This document shows, one piece after another, positions 1 to 4,881 of a stretch of 5,968 bases of DNA. The notes under the pieces were generated by a model that saw only the letters and a list, made by a program, of their open reading frames with translations, searched no databases and was not told where the DNA came from. Origin of the DNA: Rubrivivax sp. (GTDB lineage: Bacteria; Pseudomonadota; Gammaproteobacteria; Burkholderiales; Burkholderiaceae). Where the stretch lies: positions 9,609 to 15,576 of the forward strand of contig SEEY01000106.1 of the NCBI GenBank assembly GCA_004211235.1, read 5' to 3'. Positions within the stretch are counted from its first letter, which is position 1; the number at the start of each line of letters is the position of its first letter. Position numbers and translations under genes: made by a program.

Positions 1-1979
1 CCGGCGGCTTCGACCACGCCGGGCGGGGCGGCCAGCGCGGCCAGGGCCGGCAGCGCGCCGGGGCGGCGGGCGCGGTCGAAGGCGTTGAGCAGATGCGGCA
101 GCAGCACCTGCGCGTCGCGCAGCACCGTGTCGGCCTGCATGGCCTGCATGTCCTCGAAGCGGATGCGCCGCCGTGACAGCACCTCCTGCAGCCGCGCGGT
201 GATCTGGCCGGCGCGGATGCTCGTCGGGTCGTTGAAGGTGTAGGCGAGGTAGAAGATGCCGCCGCCCGGGCGCGTCAGGTCCAGCGGGTTGTTGTCGCGC
301 GTGACGCCGAGCGGGTCGTTGTTGGCGTTGACGAACCAGCCGGCCGGCGGGTTGACGACCTGGGGCAGTTCGGCGAACGGCACGACCTCGAAGGCCAGCG
401 CCTGCTGCGGCTGCGGGTTGCGCACGGCCAGCCATTCGTTGCCGCCCTGGCCGTTGCGGATGAGGTGGGGCGGCAGACCGGCGACGAAGCCGGCCTGCAG
501 GTCTTCGCGCACCGGCACCTCGCCGCTGGCGAAGTAGCCGATGTCGCCCCGGCCGTCCGCCACGACCCAGTGCTGCGAGCCGACGTCGAAGAACTGCAGC
601 GCGGCCTTGAACTCATCCAGGTTGCTGGCGCGGGTGAAGCGCAGCACCGTGTCCAGCTCGCGGGTGGCCGAAGCGCCGGCCCATTGCAGGCTGAGCGCCG
701 TGCCGGTGGCCGCGTCGAACTGCACGACGGGGCCGTGGCGCGGCACGATCAGCGTGGCCGGCGGGATGGCGCCGCCGGGCGGTACGGGCACCACGTTGTC
801 GCGCACGCCATCGCCCGGCTGGTTGGCGCGGTAGGTCTCGGGAATCGGGATGACCGGCTCCAGGCGCCCTTGGTAGACGCTGGAGAAGCCGCTGGGCGAA
901 CCGGCGTCGGGCACCAGTTGCTCCTGGAAGGTGTCGGTCACGTCGAAGAGCGTGTTCGTGCTGCCCCAGGCGAGGTGCTGGTTGTAGCCGCCCAGCACCG
1001 CGGGCACACCGGCAAAGCTGTCGCCGACGACGCGCATGCCGCGCGGCCCGCTCACGGACAGGCCGATGGGATACCAGACGCCGGGGGCGCTGAGCTGCAG
1101 ATGCTTGTCGTTGGCGATCAGCGGCCGGCCGCTGGCCGTCAGGCGGCCGCTGACGGCCCACAGGTTGGAGCCGGCGCGCTCCTGCCGGTTCATGACACCG
1201 CGCAGCGCGGGCACCTGGCGCAGCTGCTCGCGCCAGCGTTGCGCGAGCTTCAAGGCGGCGTCGTTCACCGCAGCCGCCGTGGCTGCGACCGGCCCGGCGG
1301 CGCGCGGGCCTGGCGGACGCTGCTGCGCATCGGGCAATGTGGCGGCCGGGTCGAAGGGCTGGGCTCGGTGCAGGTCGTCGAAGAACAGCGCGCGGCCGTC
1401 GAAGCCGGCCATGGCGCCGGCCTGCTGATAGCTCATCAGCGCCACCGTGCTGTCGATGTCGACCTCCAGCGACAGATCGGCCGCGAACAGCTTGCCGATG
1501 ACGACGCTGTCCAGCGGCGTCCAAGGGGCAAAGCGCGTCAGCTCCAGCGCGCCGTACTGCAGCGGCAGCGCGTGCCCGGCGGCATAGGCGTTGACGCCGC
1601 GCGCATAGGCATCGAGCGCGGCCCGGGCTTCGGGCGAGAGCGCCGCCAGCGAGCGCTCGGCCGCGCGGCGCAGGCCGAGGGTGCGGAACTGCACGTCGGA
1701 CGGCAGCGCCCCGGCACCGAGCAGCTCGGCCAGCGTGCCGCTGGCGGTGCGGCGGTACTCGTCCATCTGGTAGAGCCGGTCACGCGCATGCACATAGCCC
1801 TGCATGAACCAGAGGTCGGCGTCGTTGCGCGCCTCCACGTGAGTGATGCCGCTGCGGTCACGGGTGAGCTGCGCCGGCGCAGACAGGCCGCTCAACTGGA
1901 CGGTCTGGGCCACCGCGCCCTGAGGCTGTGTGACCGCTGCGGCGAGGCACGCGAACAGGCCCGACAGATGTCGTTTCAT
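1..1979 (-). CDS. Penicillin acylase family protein (Ntn-hydrolase, possible acyl-homoserine lactone acylase), 3' end off the window
   Basis: This open frame of 659 codons runs from ATG at 1979 off the left edge with no stop. Residues 1-24 look like a Sec signal peptide (MKRHLSG, hydrophobic stretch, AVA before Gln25), so the product is probably periplasmic. The alpha-subunit region follows, with family-like stretches such as GYVHARDRLYQMDEYRR and YARGVNAYAAG. The autoprocessing site is Gly270-Ser271 within AGSNLWAVSG; Ser271 would be the new N-terminal nucleophile of the beta subunit. His lies at beta position 23 (NDKHL), the spacing known for this superfamily. The FVNANNDPLG stretch near 549-558 holds the candidate oxyanion-hole Asn. 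Members hydrolyse amides such as beta-lactam side chains, acyl-homoserine lactones or aculeacin-type lipopeptides; the substrate cannot be told here. Members are usually about 750-850 residues, so roughly 100-200 C-terminal residues are missing. A strong Shine-Dalgarno (1985-1992) fixes the start. Confidence 0.93.
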   Translation of the reverse strand, partial: MKRHLSGLFACLAAAVTQPQGAVAQTVQLSGLSAPAQLTRDRSGITHVEARNDADLWFMQGYVHARDRLYQMDEYRRTASGTLAELLGAGALPSDVQFRTLGLRRAAERSLAALSPEARAALDAYARGVNAYAAGHALPLQYGALELTRFAPWTPLDSVVIGKLFAADLSLEVDIDSTVALMSYQQAGAMAGFDGRALFFDDLHRAQPFDPAATLPDAQQRPPGPRAAGPVAATAAAVNDAALKLAQRWREQLRQVPALRGVMNRQERAGSNLWAVSGRLTASGRPLIANDKHLQLSAPGVWYPIGLSVSGPRGMRVVGDSFAGVPAVLGGYNQHLAWGSTNTLFDVTDTFQEQLVPDAGSPSGFSSVYQGRLEPVIPIPETYRANQPGDGVRDNVVPVPPGGAIPPATLIVPRHGPVVQFDAATGTALSLQWAGASATRELDTVLRFTRASNLDEFKAALQFFDVGSQHWVVADGRGDIGYFASGEVPVREDLQAGFVAGLPPHLIRNGQGGNEWLAVRNPQPQQALAFEVVPFAELPQVVNPPAGWFVNANNDPLGVTRDNNPLDLTRPGGGIFYLAYTFNDPTSIRAGQITARLQEVLSRRRIRFEDMQAMQADTVLRDAQVLLPHLLNAFDRARRPGALPALAALAAPPGVVEAA

Positions 1980-1984
1980 GAAGA

Positions 1985-1992
1985 CTCTCCCT
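1985..1992 (-). promoter_or_regulatory. Ribosome binding site of the acylase gene
   Basis: AGGGAGAG on the minus strand ends 5 nt before the ATG at 1979. It is a good Shine-Dalgarno match at close to ideal spacing and supports this start codon. Confidence 0.75.
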
Positions 1993-2034
1993 GGTGATGA
2001 CCGCGGCACTATCCACCTGCACGGTGACGGCGCC

Positions 2035-2067
2035 ACGAGGGGAGACACGAAGCTTTCAAGTGGGACG
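2035..2067 (-). promoter_or_regulatory. Candidate sigma-32-like promoter for the acylase gene (weak)
   Basis: This lies in the 133-bp gap between the HupE-like stop and the acylase start. On the minus strand CTTGAA (2060-2055) is preceded by CGTCCCA, which partly matches the extended heat-shock -35 consensus. CCCCTCGT (2042-2035), starting 12 nt later, resembles CCCCATNT. Transcription from here would leave a leader of roughly 45-50 nt. The spacer is a little short and the -10 is imperfect. No sigma-70 -10 box is found at the right distance from the TTGAAA that is also present. The rest of the gap (1980-2112) shows nothing further. Confidence 0.25.
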
Positions 2068-2112
2068 CCGAAGCAGCCGGGGCAGCCATCCATGGCCCGC
2101 CGATTGCCTGGC

Positions 2113-3216
2113 TCAGGACAGCAGGTTCAGCGCCAGGCTGCGCTCGGCCAGCCACAGCGTCGCCAGCGCGGCGATGGCGCTGGAACCGCCGGGCACGATC
2201 CAGCGCCGGTAGGCGGTGTGTCGGCGCAGTGCCAGTGCCACCGGCAGCAGCAGCGCGACGACGGCGAGCTGGCCCAGCTCCACGCCGGCATTGAAGCCCA
2301 GCAGCGGCAGCAGCAGCTCGGTGCCGCGCAGGCCCAGGTCCTTCAGCGGACCGGCGAAACCCACGCCGTGCACGAGGCCGAACACGCCCACCATCGCCCA
2401 GCGCGGGCCGGGCACGAAGGGGCGGATGTTGTCGAGCGCGGCCAGCAGCACGGTCAGCGCGATCAGCGACTCGATCCAGCGCGTCGGCGGATCGATGGCG
2501 CCGCTGGCGGCCAGGCCCAGCGTGATGGAGTGGGCGACGGTGAAGGCGGTGACGAGCTTGAGCGTCTCGGCGAAGGCGCTGCGTGCGCTGGCCCGCGGCG
2601 CCCAGCCGGCGCCGTCACGCCGCCAGACTGCGACGAGCAGCAGCGTGACCAGGAAGAGCACGTGGTCCAGCCCGCTGGCAATGTGGGCCATGCCTTCGAT
2701 GACGAAGCGGCCCAGGCCGCCGTGGTCGGCCTTCAGCGTCTGCGGGCCGGCGCCGGGCACGAGGAGCAGCGGCTCGCCGCTCGCACCCACCAGCCGGGCC
2801 AGGGCGCGATGGCCGGCGTCGGTGCTGGCGAAGAGGCGGTAGTCCAGGCTCAGCTCGTGCACGGCGGCCGGGCATTGCCAGTGCGAGATGAGCACCGCGT
2901 GCATGCCGTCGCTGTGCTCGTCGAGCTGAGGCACGGCGCGATCCTGGCGGGTGCAGGCGGCGCCGTTGGCGGTGAAGCGCAGGCCGGCATCGGCGAGCGC
3001 CTCGATGTCGCCCCAGCGCCCGCGCACCTCGCCCCAGGCGAGCGTGCCGTCGCCGTCGGCGTCCAGGCCCAGGTCGCGGTCGAGATCGCGCAGGGAGATG
3101 TCCAGGCGCTGCTCGACGTTGGCGCCGTCGACCCGGTAGCGCAGATAGGCCTCGCTGGACTGGTGAGCCCAGGCGCCGGTGCAGAACAGCAGCAGGACGA
3201 GTGCGCGAAGAATCAA
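2113..3216 (-). CDS. HupE/UreJ_2 family membrane protein with periplasmic N-terminal domain and EF-hand-like loop
   Basis: The product has 367 residues from a TTG start at 3216. Residues 1-17 form a short signal peptide ending AWA, which would leave His18 at the mature N-terminus. A soluble domain (about 18-165) carries a complete EF-hand-type loop, DADGDGTLAWGE (52-63), and a Cys pair (Cys88, Cys115) that could form a disulfide. The membrane part has about six segments (roughly 173-197, 219-238, 246-262, 272-288, 300-328, 343-362). The first contains HIASGLDH (178-185), the HX5DH motif known from HupE/UreJ proteins; FTVAHS, LVHGVGFAG and FNAGVELGQ follow. HupE/UreJ relatives are tied to nickel or other metal uptake, but this two-domain subfamily has no firm function. 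TTG was chosen because it starts exactly at the signal peptide and has GGAG 9 nt upstream (3226-3229). The frame stays open upstream to a TTG at 3501, but that extension lies mostly in the repeat element. Likely last gene of the DUF4331 operon. Confidence 0.88.
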   Translation of the reverse strand: MILRALVLLLFCTGAWAHQSSEAYLRYRVDGANVEQRLDISLRDLDRDLGLDADGDGTLAWGEVRGRWGDIEALADAGLRFTANGAACTRQDRAVPQLDEHSDGMHAVLISHWQCPAAVHELSLDYRLFASTDAGHRALARLVGASGEPLLLVPGAGPQTLKADHGGLGRFVIEGMAHIASGLDHVLFLVTLLLVAVWRRDGAGWAPRASARSAFAETLKLVTAFTVAHSITLGLAASGAIDPPTRWIESLIALTVLLAALDNIRPFVPGPRWAMVGVFGLVHGVGFAGPLKDLGLRGTELLLPLLGFNAGVELGQLAVVALLLPVALALRRHTAYRRWIVPGGSSAIAALATLWLAERSLALNLLS

Positions 3217-3225
3217 GAAGCGAGG

Positions 3226-3229
3226 CTCC
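3226..3229 (-). promoter_or_regulatory. Weak ribosome binding site deciding the TTG start of the HupE-like gene
   Basis: GGAG on the minus strand lies 9 nt before the TTG at 3216. It is just outside the repeat element (which ends at 3239), so the element leaves this signal intact. It is the only Shine-Dalgarno-like run near a start codon that gives a signal peptide. Confidence 0.45.
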
Positions 3230-3238
3230 GGTCGAGCG

Positions 3239-3271
3239 TGGGGTTTGTTAACACGACGGCAACGGGTCGCG
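3239..3271 (+). repeat. Left terminal inverted repeat of the compound element
   Basis: It pairs with 3475-3507 (coordinates sum to 6746). Mismatches are at 3240, 3244, 3253 and 3263, all of the transition type. The core reads TTGTTAACACGACGGCAACG and then GGTCGCG. It starts 22 nt upstream of the HupE-like start codon. Confidence 0.88.
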
Positions 3272-3368
3272 TTGTGGCCAGAAAGGCCGTAGGCAAGACG
3301 CAAACCGCAAGCCGGGCTTGCGCCCGGCGAGGATTTGCAACACGGCCTACGGCCTTTCTGGCCACAAC
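3271..3368. repeat. Arm A: perfect 24-bp inverted repeat with structured tip
   Basis: The arms 3271-3294 and 3345-3368 are exact reverse complements (GTTGTGGCCAGAAAGGCC followed by GTAGGC). The 50-nt tip (3295-3344) contains GCAAA/TTTGC pairing (3300-3304 with 3334-3338) and an apical 7-bp stem GCCGGGC/GCCCGGC (3311-3317 with 3322-3328). On the minus, transcribed strand the apical loop is GCAA, a GNRA-type tetraloop. No run of T follows on either strand, so it is not a typical intrinsic terminator. Confidence 0.88.
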
Positions 3369-3375
3369 CCGAAGG

Positions 3376-3475
3376 GAAGGCCCGCCGCCAGGGGCCACTC
3401 GGCGTTGCATCACTGGGCCGCACTCGAGTGCGGGCTGCGCGCTGCGCCTTGATTGGCCCCTGGCGGCGGGCCTTC
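3376..3475. repeat. Arm B: perfect 22-bp inverted repeat with a 16-bp palindrome at its tip
   Basis: The arms 3376-3397 and 3454-3475 are exact reverse complements (GAAGGCCCGCCGCC followed by AGGGGCCA). The 56-nt tip (3398-3453) holds the perfect palindrome CCGCACTCGAGTGCGG (3418-3433) and a flanking GGCG/CGCC pairing (3401-3404 with 3445-3448). The minus-strand reading frame of the TPR-like gene runs through half of this arm and stops inside the tip at 3410-3412. Confidence 0.88.
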
Positions 3476-4618
3476 GCGACCCATTGCCGTCGCGTTAACA
3501 AGCCCTAGACGGACATCTTGCCAGCCCCGCTCGCGCACGAAGCGGGCCAATTCGCGCTGCGCGGCCTCGCCCTCGCGGCCGGCCGCCTGCGCGGCGCGCA
3601 GCAGCAGCACGGCGTCGGCCGGCTCGCGTTGCCAGGCCCAGTTGGCCTGCGCCAGGCGCAGTGCCTCGCGCGGCTGGTTGCTCACGTCGAGCGCGAAGCG
3701 GGCCTGCTCGCGGGCATGCTTGCCGGGTTCGCGCCTGTCGGCAGCGGCAAGGCTGTCGCGCAGACGGGCGGTGGGCGCGGCAGCGTCGCGGCCGAGGCGG
3801 CGCAAGGCGATGACCTGGCGCAGCAGCAGCGCGTCAGCCTCCGAGCCCTGCGTCAATGCGAGCGCCTCGGCAGCGCGGTCCTGGGCCAGCAGCCAGTCGG
3901 CCAGCGCAGCGCGGGTGTAGACCTCGTCGGCGCCGACCAGCGCCTGGCGGTACAGGCCGGCTGCCGTTGCATCGCCCAGGCGTTCGGCGAGTTCGGCGCG
4001 CATGAGGGCGAGCCACGGGGCAACGGTGCGGCCCGGGCTGAGGCGGGCGAGCGCTTGCGCAGCCGCCGGTGCGTTGCCGGACAGGCTGTCCAGCTCGGCC
4101 AGGCAGGCCGCGGCGGGCAGTGGCGCGAGCGGTTTCAACTGCTCGCACAGCGCACGCGCCTGCGGCAGCTCGGCGCGCAGCTGGTGGATGGCCGCCGTGT
4201 CGAGCAGCGCCTGTGCGCGCAGTTCGGGCGCCAGATCGTCGCGGGCCAGCAGGCCGCGCAGCTGCGCCAGCCCGCCGTCGAAATCGTGCCGCGCCTGCAG
4301 CACGCGGGCGCGCAGCAGCACGGCCTCGGCCGGCGCATCGGCGGCTGTCCACCACGGCGCCAGCGCGGCCTGTGCCGCGCCCAGCTCGCGCGGGTCGCCC
4401 AGCACGCGGGCGCGGTCCAGGGCTGCACGGGCTGCAGCCAGTGCCAGCGGCAGCTGCGCCGGGTCGCGCGCCAGCGCGGCGCGTCGGGCACGCTCGCTGG
4501 CGTCCACGCGGTAGGGCAGGCGCTGCACGGCCTCGGCGTCGCTCTTCGGTGTGAAGGGCTCGGCCGGTGCCGCGAGCGGCACTGCCAACGCCAGGGTCAG
4601 CAGCGCCCTGAGGCTCAT
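3410..4618 (-). CDS. Exported alpha-helical repeat (TPR-like) protein, C-terminus altered by the repeat element
   Basis: The product has 402 residues. Residues 1-19 are a signal peptide (hydrophobic LLTLALAVPLA, then APA before Glu20), so it is probably periplasmic. Residues about 40-370 are Ala/Leu/Arg-rich amphipathic helices with TPR-like spacing (for example ALLDTAAIHQLRAELPQARA and LMRAELAERLGDATAAGLYR); single repeats are degenerate and the TPR label rests on this look. Such proteins usually act as assembly or binding scaffolds; no partner is identifiable. The ATG at 4618 overlaps the lipoprotein stop by 4 nt (ATGA) and has no strong Shine-Dalgarno, so translational coupling is likely. 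The native protein seems to run to about residue 370 (ERGWQDVR). The last 32 residues (LGLVNATAMGREGPPPG... to the stop at 3410-3412) are encoded by the repeat element and differ in character: Gly, Pro and Ser rich rather than helical. Confidence 0.85.
   Translation of the reverse strand: MSLRALLTLALAVPLAAPAEPFTPKSDAEAVQRLPYRVDASERARRAALARDPAQLPLALAAARAALDRARVLGDPRELGAAQAALAPWWTAADAPAEAVLLRARVLQARHDFDGGLAQLRGLLARDDLAPELRAQALLDTAAIHQLRAELPQARALCEQLKPLAPLPAAACLAELDSLSGNAPAAAQALARLSPGRTVAPWLALMRAELAERLGDATAAGLYRQALVGADEVYTRAALADWLLAQDRAAEALALTQGSEADALLLRQVIALRRLGRDAAAPTARLRDSLAAADRREPGKHAREQARFALDVSNQPREALRLAQANWAWQREPADAVLLLRAAQAAGREGEAAQRELARFVRERGWQDVRLGLVNATAMGREGPPPGANQGAARSPHSSAAQ
3475..3507 (-). 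repeat. Right terminal inverted repeat of the compound element
   Basis: It is the partner of 3239-3271. It lies inside the open reading frame of the TPR-like gene, which reads through it as LGLVNATAMGR. The inner 27 nt match the left copy except at 3483 and 3493. Confidence 0.88.
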
Positions 4619-4869
4619 ATCGCGATCGGCTCGTCGGTCTCGGACGTGGCCAGGTCGCCGGCCGGCAGCGTCAGCGGTTCGCCGGTCTCGTCGATGAAGC
4701 TCTGCCCGTTCAGGTAGCTGATGAAGGCGGGCGACGAGGCGATGGCGCTGTCCGGCACCGCCGTCGCCGCCGCGGGCGGCGGCGGCGGCGTGTAGTCGGA
4801 CCCGCCGCCGCAGGCAACGAGCGCAATGCCGGCGGCCGCAGCCGCCGCCAGGGTCAACAGGGTGCGCAT
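4615..4869 (-). CDS. Small lipoprotein
   Basis: The product has 84 residues. A lipoprotein signal (MRTLLTLAAAAAAGIALVAC) ends in the lipobox LVAC with Cys20 as the lipidated residue. Gly at +2 rather than Asp predicts outer-membrane sorting. A Gly/Ser/Pro-rich linker with five prolines (28-32) follows, then a short tail containing FISYLNGQSF and ending ATSETDEPIAI. I do not recognise a domain. A GTG at 4884 would add five residues, but ATG at 4869 is preferred because AAGGAGG lies 5 nt upstream of it and the signal peptide starts there. The gene lies between DUF4331 and the TPR-like gene in tight coupling, which suggests it serves the same exported system. Confidence 0.82.
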   Translation of the reverse strand: MRTLLTLAAAAAAGIALVACGGGSDYTPPPPPAAATAVPDSAIASSPAFISYLNGQSFIDETGEPLTLPAGDLATSETDEPIAI

Positions 4870-4874
4870 GGCGG

Positions 4875-4881
4875 CCTCCTT
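4875..4881 (-). promoter_or_regulatory. Strong ribosome binding site of the lipoprotein gene, overlapping the upstream stop codon
   Basis: AAGGAGG on the minus strand lies 5 nt before the ATG at 4869. Its first base is the last base of the DUF4331 TGA stop (4883-4881). The arrangement decides the lipoprotein start and implies co-translation with DUF4331. Confidence 0.8.

Larger units (their letters stand above)
3239..3507. repeat. Compound inverted-repeat element able to fold as a T-shaped three-way junction
   Basis: This 269-bp element has imperfect terminal inverted repeats (3239-3271 with 3475-3507; 29 of 33 positions pair, 25 of 27 in the inner part 3245-3271/3475-3501). They enclose two adjacent perfect inverted repeats: arm A (3271-3294 with 3345-3368, 24 bp) and arm B (3376-3397 with 3454-3475, 22 bp). 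Arms and outer stem abut at shared bases 3271 and 3475, and only seven bases (3369-3375, CCGAAGG) separate the arms. Each arm tip has further self-complementary sequence. The outer ends contain GTTAAC. No transposase or other coding sequence of its own is convincing, and I see no clear target-site duplication. It resembles in kind a REP/BIME-like or MITE-like intergenic repeat, but I do not recognise the family. It sits in a gene junction and has overrun the 3' end of the TPR-like gene. Confidence 0.9.

Noticed and set aside
465..1997. Long plus-strand open frame opposite the acylase gene
   Set aside because: It is antisense to a gene with clear family motifs. Its composition (Ala/Gly/Arg/Gln/His-rich, no domains) is typical of the complement of a GC-rich coding frame.
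3271..3475. Intrinsic terminators formed by arm A or arm B
   Set aside because: Both stems are strong but neither is followed by a T-tract on either strand, and the stems are longer than usual terminators.
1930..3498. Long plus-strand open frame opposite the HupE-like gene and across the element
   Set aside because: It is the complement of the HupE-like gene and runs through the repeat. It has no recognisable motifs and low-complexity Gln/His/Ala composition.
3213..3501. Longer HupE-like protein starting at TTG 3501 (462 residues), and short frames inside the element
   Set aside because: The extra N-terminal residues come mostly from the repeat element, have low-complexity Arg/Pro/Ser character, and would bury the signal peptide inside the protein. 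The short frames in the element have no ribosome binding sites and are by-products of its GC-rich arms.
3230..3515. Target-site duplication flanking the element
   Set aside because: I compared the bases just outside both possible end points (3239/3507 and 3245/3501) and found no matching direct repeat.
3518..4717. Long plus-strand open frame opposite the TPR-like gene
   Set aside because: The opposite strand has a signal peptide, ATGA coupling and regular helical repeats; this frame has none and spans two minus-strand genes.
4765..4795. GGC-rich run as a microsatellite or regulatory repeat
   Set aside because: It encodes the proline stretch and alanines of the lipoprotein linker and is explained by coding.
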